Below, piece after piece: positions 1-8,042 of a DNA stretch of 21,827 nt (position 1 is its first letter; each line of letters begins with the position of its first letter). Under the pieces are notes generated by a model. That model worked only from the letters and a program-made list of their open reading frames with translations. It was not told where the DNA came from and did no database searches. Source of the DNA: Mesostigma viride (taxonomy: Eukaryota > Streptophyta > Mesostigmatophyceae > Mesostigmatales > Mesostigmataceae); the NCBI GenBank assembly GCA_009746045.1, contig RPFO01000160.1, positions 1 to 21,827 of the forward strand, written 5' to 3'. Both the position numbers and the translations under genes were made by a program.

Positions 1-189
1 ACGTAAGATGCGAACGAGGGGGGCAAGATGATTGGTTGTAGTCGACAATGTGGGCACGATCGATTTTATCGTGGCCAACACGAACGCGGCAAAAGATCAG
101 GCCAAGCCAGTCATGGTCATGGTTCTATTATGCAGGGTTTCCCCACGCCAGGCAACGCGCACATCGCCGATCCGATAAGTTCATCTGCA
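1..189. other. Left flank, no feature recognised
   Basis: The stretch before the minisatellite shows no recognisable protein, RNA gene or transposon end. Short open frames here continue into the minisatellite and look like chance. Confidence 0.3.
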
Positions 190-968
190 TGCGCCCGCAG
201 AATGCGCCGCCACCTCACATTGTCCACGTGCCCTATCCATTAATATTGTACCTCATCATACTGCGCACAATGCATGCGCCGCCACACTCACCTTGTCCAC
301 GTACCCTATTATATAATAATGTACCTCATCAAACTGCGCACGTAGTCCGCCACCTCCTTGTCCATGGGCCCTATTCTATTTATAGTGTACCTCATTCAAC
401 TGCGCACATTCCTCACCTTGTCCACATGCACTATTACTAAATGTACCTCATCAACTGCGCCATATAGTTGCCGCCACCTCACCTTGTCCACAGTGCCCTA
501 CTATTTAATATAATGAACCTCATCAACTGCGCACAATGCGCCGCCACCTTCACCTTGTCCACGTGCATATTATTTAATGCACCTCATCGACTGCGACATA
601 ATCATGCGCCCGCCACCGTCACCTTGTCCACGACATATTTAATTATATTATTATAATGTACCTCATCAACTGCGCACAATTGCGCCACCACCTCACCTTT
701 ATCCGCATGCCATAGTCTTTAATTAAGTACCTGATCAACTCGTGCACACAATGCGCCGCCACCTCACCTTGTCCACAGGCCAAGTAAATAATGTACTCAT
801 TCAACTGCGCGCAATGCGCACCGCCAACTCACCTTGTCCACGTGCCCAATATAAATAATGCACCTCATCAATCTAAGCACTTAGTGCCGCCAGCTCTCTT
901 GTCCACGTGCCCAATTAAATAATGTACCTACATCAACCTGCCCGCCACCTCACCTTGTCCACATGCGC
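190..968. repeat. Degenerate minisatellite, about 12 units of 60-73 bp
   Basis: A motif close to CTCACCTTGTCCACGTGCCC, then an AT-rich spacer (TATTTAATAATG-like), then TACCTCATCAACTGCGCACA and ATGCGCCGCCAC, recurs head to tail. Cores of the TTGTCCAC type are seen near 219, 293, 358, 419, 484, 556, 624, 699 (altered to TTATCCGC), 769, 834, 899 and 956. Units differ by many substitutions and small indels, so unit length varies and no continuous reading frame is kept. This is an old, unhomogenised tandem array, in strong contrast to the satellite at the other end of the window. If the exon at 1339-1707 belongs to a gene that continues leftward, the array would lie in an intron or just beyond that gene. 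Confidence 0.9.
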
Positions 969-1338
969 GGTCCACATTGAGAAAGGGTAAGCCCAGGTGC
1001 TCCGCGTTCAGTTCGTTCTGTCAGCCGTGCACAGGTGCGCGGGCATAAGCGGGGTCTTGGTCCGTGCTTGACAAGGAGGTCACCTGCACTCTCGCGCGCA
1101 CCCACGCATACGCAGCAAACACCACTAAGTGGTTGTCTCATCCCGGCAGACATGCACGACACAATGGAGACGCGAGAACTTTGAAAGCATTCTGTACAAG
1201 AAGCTTTAGAAGCTTGCCAACAAACGACTAAAGAAATGATGGCTTGAGCGGCTAGATCATAGCGTGATGGAGCTGGCTTGAGACGGATGTTTGCGACGGA
1301 ATTGTAACGGCATCCTGAGGCAGGCATTGATCCCGTAC
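969..1338. other. Possible intron or non-coding stretch left of the putative exon
   Basis: On the minus strand this follows the putative ABCC first exon and starts with GTACGG, a usable splice donor. I searched the minus-strand frames for the conserved next segment of the family and did not recognise it. The stretch is either intron or the remainder of a broken gene. Confidence 0.25.
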
Positions 1339-1707
1339 CCATGAAAACGTTATTTTCCGAAAAAATCCCCATTCGTCCTCGTTGCTCGGGCGGTATTGCC
1401 GCTGCGCGCGCGGCGGCATGGTCTGAACAGACCCTGTGCCCGATTTGGCATCGGTCGCCGGGAACTCGTCCGACTTCCGGCCCTCGACCGATTCTGCAAT
1501 GCCCATGGAATTGAGCCTGCGCATGCCGCGAAAATTCTTGCGACCCCAGGAAATAGCTGGCTCCAGAGATAGTAGCTGGCGTAATTTCTTGCCATAAGAA
1601 CTTCGAAACAGCATGCCAGTGTCCCTGCCATTGGAGGTACCATCTAGCCCTTTCTTTTCCGGAACGGCGTCTGCCTTCTTGTCGTCGACCTCGATATTCG
1701 CGCTCAT
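1339..1707 (-). CDS. Putative first coding exon of an ABCC/MRP-like ABC transporter (partial)
   Basis: The exon starts at an ATG whose first base is 1707 and which has A at position -3, favourable for eukaryotic initiation. It encodes about 123 residues: a charged hydrophilic N-terminus (MSANIEVDDKKADAVPEKKG), basic stretches, and near the end NEDEWGFFRKITFSW. The E-x(4)-F-x-K-I-T-F-S-W pattern resembles the segment just before the first transmembrane helices of ABCC (MRP) full transporters, which often reads like 'AsFlSkiTFsWv.PL'. Immediately after TGG comes GTACGG, a plausible donor at 1338-1337 in phase 0. The open frame would otherwise run on to a stop near 1252 with no family resemblance. 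No transmembrane or nucleotide-binding domains are visible in the window, so the match rests on a short motif. Alternatives are a chance open frame or a gene relic. If real, the product would be a membrane exporter of conjugates or organic anions. Confidence 0.35.
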
Positions 1708-2570
1708 GATTGTCTTGATGCCAGTACTTACACCATCTCAAAAAACAAAACAACGCGACTCGGGAAAGAATGTCCAGCTCTCCAGCTTTCAGGCTCACTC
1801 TTCAAGTGTGACGTGGTTTTACAGCAAAACCCCTCCCATCGGCGCCGCTACCGCGCTCCAACATTGTCAACTTTCCAGAAAAAAGGACAAACCTCCCCTT
1901 TATCTGAGAGACCTGCCGATGGTACGTACAGCCCTTGACCTCATTTCCTGTAGTCGAATTGCACCGCCACACGCAATCCCGCTAGTCACTTCGGTGCGAT
2001 GGCTGGAATCAACATGGGCCGACCTTCATGGTGGTGAACGATTGTGATCTGCCTCCCGCCATCCTTCCTCGTGCATAATAATGGCACTAAGTTGTTATTT
2101 AGGACTGCTGTGCGGCGTGTGTCTGACAATTCCTCAGGAGGATGCACGTGATTTACAGATTTTACCCGCCTCGAGCCCTCGACGACGTTCGTTTTTCCCC
2201 TTCGCAGTTCGCGCTGGCCATGGGTTTGACTCTTCAAAATCTCCAGTCGTAACTGTCATATGTCAGAGACAGGTAGGAGTTAGTTAGTGCCCTTTCCTTT
2301 ATTTTCCAACTAGCGCTCAATGATGGATGGCCGGCATTTGCGGCGGGATCTCATGACTGATACCCTGCAAAGATTTTCCGGCTTTTCCGACCGCCTTACT
2401 GTACTGTACTGACTGTCGTTGCCAACGTGCGGCATGGGACTCAACAGCAACAACAACTGACTGTCGTAAGTGTCGTTGCCTGGCGTTCAGGCGGGCGATT
2501 CGGCATCGATTCAACATATATATCAACTGTCAGCGCAATCTGGCGTGGTAATTGGGAAATACACTCTCGT
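1708..2570. other. Intergenic stretch, possible upstream region of the putative exon
   Basis: No protein family, RNA gene or transposon end is recognised on either strand. Open frames here are short, overlap each other on both strands and have no motif I can name. If the minus-strand exon at 1339-1707 is real, the first few hundred bases here would include its promoter and 5' UTR. I see no clear TATA box. Confidence 0.3.
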
Positions 2571-2609
2571 CCGGCGCGGGAATAAACTCAACTCAACTCA
2601 ACTCAACTC
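2571..2609 (+). repeat. Shared GGCGCGGGAATAAACT block with (AACTC)n tail, copy 1
   Basis: The block CCGGCGCGGGAATAAACT is followed by tandem CAACT/AACTC pentamers. The same block and tail recur at 11480-11513, whereas the flanking sequence on either side is different. A short conserved block with a pentamer tail is what the end of a small retroelement (SINE or LINE tail) or a transposon terminus could look like, but no body was identified. Confidence 0.6.
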
Positions 2610-2878
2610 TGTCCTCATCAGGTTCTTCCGACAATTGGCTCCGCCGTAGAGTTTCAACGGGCAATTAAGTTGCAAACACTCAGGTTACTTGATAATACCC
2701 CGTCAGATTAATACTGTAAGGTTTGAGATCTTCTGATCAGGCTCAAGATCCTGGATTTGGAAATTGAGGATCGCATGCAGGGCTGGTTTGATCACTGACA
2801 GCCGACAGGAGGGGGGAGGACCGACGTCACAGCAAATTGTTTTTGTGCGAAGTGGATGGCTACCTATTACATTGCTAT
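2610..2878. other. Unassigned flank of the DNA transposon
   Basis: No gene, RNA or repeat recognised. It ends with the TA that forms the left target-site duplicate of the element starting at 2879. Confidence 0.3.
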
Positions 2879-2904
2879 TACAGTCATTCCCGCGTTAAGT
2901 TGCG
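2879..2904 (+). repeat. Left terminal inverted repeat of the DNA transposon
   Basis: 26 bp matching the reverse complement of 3799-3824 with no mismatch; the outer TA is the presumed target duplication. Confidence 0.85.
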
Positions 2905-2913
2905 TTTCTTAAG

Positions 2914-2969
2914 GTTGCGTTCCCGCGTTAAGTTGCGGCGCCGAAGTTTGGGGGGCGACCGCAACTTAA
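2914..2969 (+). repeat. Left subterminal block
   Basis: GTTGCGTTCCCGCGTTAAGT... through ...CGCAACTTAA. It is nearly identical to 3753-3808 in the same orientation; the two differ by one substitution and by one-base placement differences in a G/A and a T run. Confidence 0.75.
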
Positions 2970-3261
2970 GCATGGAGGCCATCGCAACTTAACGCGGTAA
3001 CGACCCAATTTGTAGGTGTCAGGCCATTTTTGGCCGCGCAGGAGGCCATTTTTTGCCAAGTCCGGACCCGCTACTTGATTTTAGGGGGCAAAATACGCAA
3101 GCCCCACTGGCGCGCAAATTTCCCCGCCTGCTGGCTTAGGTGAAAAGCGCGAATGCAACCTTACAAATTCAGTTTTGCAGCCTGCGGGCTGCGGTACATA
3201 AGAATCCACGACCATGCATGGTCATCTGTAATTGAGACATCTTCAGTTGCCATAAATTACC

Positions 3262-3303
3262 ACCATAGTCATGCCGAACTTCATTGACCATAGTCATGCC
3301 GAA
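3262..3303 (+). repeat. Short direct repeat of ACCATAGTCATGCCGAA
   Basis: The 17-mer occurs at 3262-3278 and again at 3287-3303, inside the DNA transposon. Nothing else marks it. Confidence 0.8.
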
Positions 3304-3752
3304 TCATGCACCGCAGACGGAAGGGCAAAGACAAGGTTGTTGAGGCCACAGGCAGTCTCGCTGCCTGTCGGTGGCCTCCATGCTGTTATTATTGTTTACA
3401 TGCAGGCCATTGACAGTAAATGAACTGAAGCTTCCCTCACGACTGTTCCCATGTTTTGTCACAGTCAAACGTGAAGCCGGCTGGCCGGCAATGATCAAGT
3501 AACCCGCCAAAAAAAGAGCCGAAGTCAGAGGGTTTAACACACATTTGTGTTATAAAACGCAGGCACTGCGTGGCTGCCCACGGCGTGTTTTGCAGCCCGC
3601 CTTTCAGTTTGTCCACAATATCTGGCCTGGAAAATGGACTTTGGCCGGCTTTGACGCTGCAGCTGGATCGGGCTTGACGAGAGCTGTCGAATGCCGTATA
3701 GAAGTCCGTCAGAGGAGGAGGTGGTGGGCTGCTAGCCTAATTCTGCCGTTAA

Positions 3753-3808
3753 GTTGCGTTCCCGCGTTAAGTTGCGGCGCCAAGTTTTGGGGGGCGATCG
3801 CAACTTAA
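3753..3808 (+). repeat. Right subterminal block
   Basis: Partner of 2914-2969. It abuts and partly contains the right terminal inverted repeat. Confidence 0.75.
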
Positions 3809-3824
3809 CGCGGGAATGACTGTA
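3799..3824 (-). repeat. Right terminal inverted repeat of the DNA transposon
   Basis: Perfect reverse complement of 2879-2904, ending ...GACTG followed by the TA duplicate. Confidence 0.85.
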
Positions 3825-3903
3825 CATCACCACCCACCGTCACACTATCTACGGTTATTTTGGGCATCACGGGATTACGGGACGCGAGCCTCACAGCCAA
3901 CCA

Positions 3904-3930
3904 GATTAATTAATTAATTAATTAATTAGA
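3904..3930. repeat. (ATTA)n microsatellite
   Basis: GATTAATTAATTAATTAATT and onward. Possibly the simple-repeat tail of the LINE that reads leftward. Confidence 0.9.
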
Positions 3931-3971
3931 CTCGTGCTCCCGTTGGGGAGTCACGGAGCATTACTGAACCC

Positions 3972-3993
3972 CGATGGATGGATGGATGGATGG
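3972..3993. repeat. (GATG)n microsatellite
   Basis: Five tandem GATG units lie within the LINE 3' region. Confidence 0.85.
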
Positions 3994-4140
3994 GTGCAAA
4001 CAGTCCTAATCTATCTACATCAGCTACCTACAACATCTATCTAACAACTGAACATCACTAACTACAAACATCTATCTAAAGGGCATCACGCTACCCGCCT
4101 AGGGGAGCTGTCTGGCGTGCCTCCCGCGGGCCGGTTTCAG

Positions 4141-4703
4141 TTAGTGCACGCGCGGGCGCTTCCCCACAGGGGGGAGCTCGTTGTCCTCTATGACCTGGGC
4201 CCACTTGGCCTTGTCCATCATCTTCTTCCAAATCACGGAGAGGCCTAGGCCCCCCATGTCCTCTACTACTGAGCTGTTCTTTGAAGGTGCGGGCCTTGCG
4301 GCGTCTAACATCACGGGGCCCGGCCCACGTCAGTCAGGAGGTGCCGGCCAGGCTGAGCTGGTCGCAGTCCCGCGGGGGGGCCACGTGAGGTGTCTACCTG
4401 GTTGGTGCGAGCTAGGTGCCCTACTAGCTGCAAGCGCCGCTGCTTAATGGTGCTGGTGATGTATGGCATGCCCTGGTACAGATCCTCATCATTGCGGATA
4501 TGAGCAGCATATCCTACTCTAAAAATGGATCGTAGCATGTTGGTGACCGCGCCGTCCAGCTTGCGGGCCAGGTCGGCGGTGAGGGTCCACGTCTCGGCCC
4601 CATACGTGAGAACAGGAAGGACGAGGACCTTAAACAGGTTCTGTTTCTCGATCTTGCCCTGGGGCTTGCGCCACAGGGCCCGGTAGTGGCGTAAAGCGTG
4701 CAA
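4141..4703 (-). pseudogene. LINE post-RT region and C-terminus
   Basis: The frame from 4703 carries KVLVLPVLTYGAETWTLTAD, DGAVTNMLRSIFRVGY and QRRLQLVGHLART, the conserved region downstream of the RT in RTE/I/CR1-like LINEs. It then meets a stop at 4311 after a frame change near 4330-4390. In the next frame the protein resumes as VRRRKARTFKEQLSSRGHGG and ends KAKWAQVIEDNELPPVGKRP before a TAA at 4143-4141. Only the first part would be seen as an open frame. The natural-looking C-terminus and stop define the end of the element's coding region. Confidence 0.75.
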
Positions 4704-5799
4704 GGCGAGCTGGAGATGCGATGGTCCACATCAACCTCGCAGCTGGGAAGCAGGCTGCCCAGCATGAGCTTGACGCGGTCCCGATACATGACTCGAGAGC
4801 CGTCTATGAGATAGAGGGGTGGCGGTGAGTGGGTGAGCCCAACCGCCATGGCCTCTGTCTTCTTGCTGACCTCAAGCCCCACTGCACGGGCCTCGATAGC
4901 CAGGCAGTCAAGCCATGTCTGCACGTGCCCAGTGTCCTCGAAGAGGGTGGTGTCATCTGCGTAGATGATATGTCCGCTAGCCGGATCTCCGTTTCCGCTC
5001 CGCCATGCCAGAAGTGGTTAGCAACTTGCACCCGCGCTGGTTCCCTACCCACGATGCGGGCAAATCGCTTGCGCGCCTGAATCATTACGTATTCGACCAC
5101 AATAATGAACAGGTAGGGCGACAGCACGCAGCCCTGCCACACACCCTTCTGTAAAGGGCATGCCTGGTGGCGTGGTCCCGTAAGAAGTGCGCACCGAAGT
5201 GGTGGACCCTTCATACAGGTTGCGGATGACAGCAAGAAGGGGGCGGGGGATCCGGAACAGCTCGAGGATGTCCCAAAGCGCAGGCCAGAAAACCGAATCG
5301 AAGGCTTTGATGAAGTCCACCAGCACAAGGTGCAAAGGGGACTCACCAGGCTGAAGGCGTTGCAGTTCCTTCACCAGTCGGCGAGTAGCGAAGAGCGCTG
5401 TACTGTGTTGCGACCTGAACGGAAGCCGTGCTGAGTCTCGCTGAGTGAGGTGACCGTCCAGGGCCGTGCGCAGGCGGTTCAGGATGAGCTAGCCGCATAA
5501 GAAGCTTGAGGGGGGCACTTTGAATGCACACCCCTCTGTAGTTGCCGGGGTCGGCTGGCGACCCCTTGTTCTTGTACAGCATCGTGCGAAAACTGCGTTG
5601 CCAGGCTGCTGCTGGAGGCGGTTGCGACGACAGCAGAAGGCGGTTGCAGATGTCCCGGAAGAGCAGCATAACACCGGTGTCCTCGAATTCGGCTGCAAGT
5701 TTCACAACTGCGGCAGGAATCTCGTCGGAGCCGGTGGCTGCGTCATAACGCAGCTAGGCGCTGGACCGCCTCCGTGACCTCGCAAGAGGTGAAAGGAGG
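4704..5799 (-). pseudogene. LINE reverse transcriptase domain (frameshifted, YADD)
   Basis: RT landmarks appear in the correct order but in different frames. TGSDEIPAAVVKLAAEFEDT is near 5680-5740, corresponding to the motif usually read as GPDGIPAE. LYKNKGSPADPGNYRGVCIQ is near 5520-5580. Motif A, LVLVDFIKAFDSV, with its catalytic Asp, is near 5280-5325. Motif B, KGVWQGCVLSPYLFII, is near 5105-5150. Motif C, HIIYADDTTLFED, has YADD encoded at 4952-4963. QTWLDCLAIEARAVGLEVSK follows, the usual segment after the active site. The catalytic aspartates are all encoded, so inactivity would come from frameshifts rather than active-site loss. Confidence 0.85.
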
Positions 5800-6569
5800 C
5801 ATGTCTGACGGGTCGCCATGCAAGTGGGCCGATCAGCAGGGGGACTAGTTTGTCCGCCGCTGACCTAGGCGGGGCCGGGGGCCCAGCGGGGCCGGCCAGG
5901 GCGGCCGGGCGGGCTGCGGCGGCTGGGAGCAGGGGCGGGGGCGGCGCAGTTGTCCCCACGACCTCGGCCGTGGCCGCGGCCCAGGTACGAAGCCGCTTGG
6001 CGGGGGCGCCAGGGACGTCGTGGCAGTGAGGCCGGCCGAGGCCGTCCGGGTGCTCGAGGCGCTTGTACCAGAACCAGGCCCCCTTGCCGTCGTGCTTCTG
6101 CTGGCAGCTGCGCAGGTCCTTGACCATCTGCTGAGCGTCTGCCTTCTCAGCCTGCTCGTAGGCGACCCTCAGAGCTGCTTGCAGCCCAGGTTTGGCGGTC
6201 GGATCCCTGTTGCGTCGCAGCATCTGCCTAGCGGCGACCACTGTCGGTGCGTGACGGTGGACAGCAAGCTGTCGGCGCGGAGGCAAGGAGGGGAGGGTGC
6301 GGGCAGCCACTGAGACGATACTTGGCAGCGACACCGCGGAGGATCACTGAAATATCACTCGGCGGCGGAATGGCGTGTAACTGCTGGCGGCTGCCCCTGG
6401 CGTCGAAGACGGCCAGAAAGAAGTCATCCCTGTGCGACATAGCGGCCTGCTCTGCTGCTGACATCTTGTCGGCATCCTTCAGCACAATCCGGAGCACCTT
6501 GAGATCTGGCTGAGGCGCCAGCTGTCGCGACGGTTTCACCCCAGGAAACCGCAATATGATGCGAGCGAG
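5800..6569 (-). pseudogene. LINE linker between endonuclease and RT
   Basis: The segment encodes a basic, Ala/Gln-rich linker. Visible pieces are FPGVKPSRQLAPQPDLKVLR and DADKMSAAEQAAMS in one frame, followed by LQAALRVAYEQAEKADAQQM and KDLRSCQQKHDGKGAWFWYK in another. This is the usual stretch between the APE domain and the RT fingers and has no enzymatic role of its own. A long run of GC-rich sequence at 5860-5960 gives a low-complexity Ala/Pro stretch. At least two frame changes occur in this part. Confidence 0.6.
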
Positions 6570-7320
6570 CACGAGACGGTGATCAGATTCCACCGTGCAT
6601 GCTGACAGAATCTTGCAGGACGCGAGCATCGACAACTGAGGGGCACTGAGCCCAGCGTACGCAGATATAGTCAAGGCACACCACCCGATCCGACGGCCCA
6701 ATAAAAAAGGTGGCAAGCTGCTCAGCGGGGCGTGCGAAAGAAGCATTGCATGCAACCAGCGCAGATTCTGCCAGCAGATTCGCAAATAAAGCCGTGTTAC
6801 CGTTGGCTGTCGTGTTGGTTGGGGAGTACTGAGCGCCCCCAGTGCCAACTGGCAGCGTGGCGTTGGCGTCGAGCAGCATAACCAGGAAGTGCCGAGCTGG
6901 GATGTTGGCCTCCTCCTCGAGGGCGTTGAAGAAGGCCTCACGTTCCGCCTGAGCTCGACCCGCATGTGGTGCATATCCCACGATAACGGTTAGCGTGTGG
7001 TGTGAATGGCCCTCAGTGGCCGAAAAAGTGGCCACTAGCACACGCGGGGACCGCAGCACGATGGACTGGAGCTGCTCTGATGCTGCCGGCGAGCACAAGA
7101 GGCCCACACCAACCAGATGGTATGGATATGGATGGCTACGTACGACGATGCTCATCCACACCATTTGGCAAGTACGCAACGAGACGGTCTTCATGCTACG
7201 TGCCGAGTACACTAGAGGTGCCGTGGTCCGCCGGTTTATATCCTCCTGGAACCTGGCCATGAGTCGATACTGGCTCCTGGCGACGGAACAACACAAAGTA
7301 TGGGACCCGGGCCCTAACAA
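6570..7320 (-). pseudogene. LINE APE endonuclease domain (frameshifted)
   Basis: The domain nicks target DNA to start target-primed reverse transcription. The frame beginning at 7320 shows the family's landmarks in order: GVGLLCSPAA (residues 71-80), SPRVLVATF (91-99), LTVIVGYAPHAG (110-121), LLDANATL (149-156, the usual D-x-N pair) and CLDYI (215-219, the usual (I/L)DYI). The final catalytic SDH motif, ESDHRLVLARI, is at about 6555-6590 in a different frame, with its His codon at 6579-6581, so a frameshift separates it from the rest. The extreme N-terminus with the catalytic Asn and Glu of APE enzymes was not recognised. Either the ORF start is degraded or more frameshifts lie upstream. Confidence 0.75.
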
Positions 7321-7942
7321 TGATGCCCCCAGCCCATGACTGGAAGTCTTTCATGCAATCATGGGGATATGCCAAATAAGGTCTTTACACTCATGCCGGA
7401 CGCCGATATATCTTCAGTACAATGGCTACCATGGTCGCAGGGCACGCCTTATTAATGCGGGCACCCCAATTTAGGCACAACTACTACTAGGTGCTTGGCT
7501 ATTTGTGGCATACCTGGTATCAAGGAGACAACCAGCGCAGGCCAGAAATCGGGAGAATCCGGACCATGGTAGCTCGAGCCTGCCGTTATCTTGTCCGCGT
7601 GTCCGAGTCGTTCAGGATGATGAAGATGAATGGTGATGGAAATGTGTATCCGTGTGCATTGAAATTATGGCTGGCTTACGTGTAGAGCGACTAGATGACC
7701 TAGACGGTGGGGCCGGAAACAGCATGCTTGATTAGGGCGTGTGTTTCGAGCCTAACTGGCCGGGAGTGTCTAGTGGTGAGCACCATTGCTGCGATCGCTC
7801 TCCCACCATTTACGAGGAAATACCCGCAAATGGAAAACCACTGAAAAGGTCTAGCTAGTCAGTCATCACGTTAGCCATGCCATGATTCCAAACGCCCAAG
7901 AACTGATAGGTATATATATTAGGCTTATATTAGGCTTATATT
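7321..7942. other. Region between the two retroelements, no gene recognised
   Basis: This may include 5' UTR or lost N-terminal codons of the minus-strand LINE on its left side. The right end, about 7910-7942, carries repeated TATATTAGGCTTATATT-type motifs. These resemble the terminal TATATATT of the RLE element and could be debris of successive insertions. One open frame at 7491-7685 has no recognisable motif. Confidence 0.35.
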
Positions 7943-8029
7943 CTGTATATAGGTTTATAGCTGGGCGTTTGCTTTGGTTTGAGTGATTTCACTCTGCTGT
8001 AAGTAATTATATTTTTAATATATATTAGG
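7943..8029 (+). repeat. RLE-element 3' terminus, copy A
   Basis: 87 bp beginning CTGTATATAGGTTTATAGCT and ending TTTTTAATATATATTAGG. It is the same sequence as the last part of the 3' UTR of the long copy (10469-10555), yet it stands immediately before that copy's coding sequence. It is best read as the remaining 3' end of an earlier, severely 5'-truncated insertion. A terminal direct repeat of the long copy is the alternative. Confidence 0.85.
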
Positions 8030-8042
8030 CTGCTTCCTGGAG

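Larger units (their letters stand above)
2879..3824. mobile_element. Non-autonomous Tc1/mariner/pogo-like DNA transposon (MITE-like), 946 bp including TA
   Basis: The ends are perfect inverted repeats of each other over 26 bp including the TA dinucleotides: TACAGTCATTCCCGCGTTAA(GTTGCG) on the left and its reverse complement on the right. TA target duplication with termini starting CAGT is established for the Tc1/mariner/pogo superfamily. Inside each end is a further 56-bp block, 2914-2969 and 3753-3808, in direct orientation and almost identical. Each block carries inverted copies of the TTAAGTTGCG core, so the ends are compound. The interior has no recognisable transposase: the open frames at 3304-3540 (minus) and 3545-3808 (plus) lack DDE-type motifs that I can see. 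An alternative reading is two smaller palindromic elements, about 2879-3005 and 3743-3824, each with one degraded end. The perfect outer match plus TA on both sides favours one element. Confidence 0.7.
3825..4140 (-). other. Probable 3' UTR and tail of the minus-strand LINE
   Basis: This lies directly downstream of the LINE stop codon on the minus strand. It holds no reading frame of note and contains two microsatellites, (ATTA)n at 3904-3930 and (GATG)n at 3972-3993, plus TAGATAGATG-like runs around 4012-4080. Simple-repeat tails are common at LINE 3' ends, so the element may end at the (ATTA)n tract. The exact end is not defined here. Confidence 0.45.
4141..7320 (-). mobile_element. Degenerate APE-type non-LTR retrotransposon (LINE), coding remnant
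   Basis: Reading leftward on the minus strand, the pieces fall in the canonical order of an APE-class LINE ORF2: endonuclease/exonuclease/phosphatase (APE) domain, linker, reverse transcriptase, post-RT thumb-like region and C-terminal tail. They switch between the three minus-strand frames at least eight times, so the element cannot encode a protein as sequenced. The order and colinearity are intact and no large deletion is obvious. The signature VLPVLTYGAETWTLT after the RT is typical of RTE/I/CR1-like elements; I cannot fix the clade by eye. No ORF1 was found upstream of 7320. The 3' UTR probably occupies 3904-4140. This element lies in opposite orientation to the RLE element to its right. 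Confidence 0.85.

Noticed and set aside
950-1798. 282-codon minus-strand open frame
   Set aside because: It runs through the minisatellite edge and overlaps the frame with the ABCC-like motif in a different phase. Its sequence has no recognisable pattern.
3079-3090. TTTTAGGG-like string as a telomere repeat
   Set aside because: It is a single occurrence with no tandem repetition.
3304-3808. Transposase genes inside the DNA transposon (minus 3304-3540, plus 3545-3808)
   Set aside because: The frames are short, on opposite strands, and show no DDE/DDD catalytic pattern or DNA-binding helix-turn-helix that I can identify.
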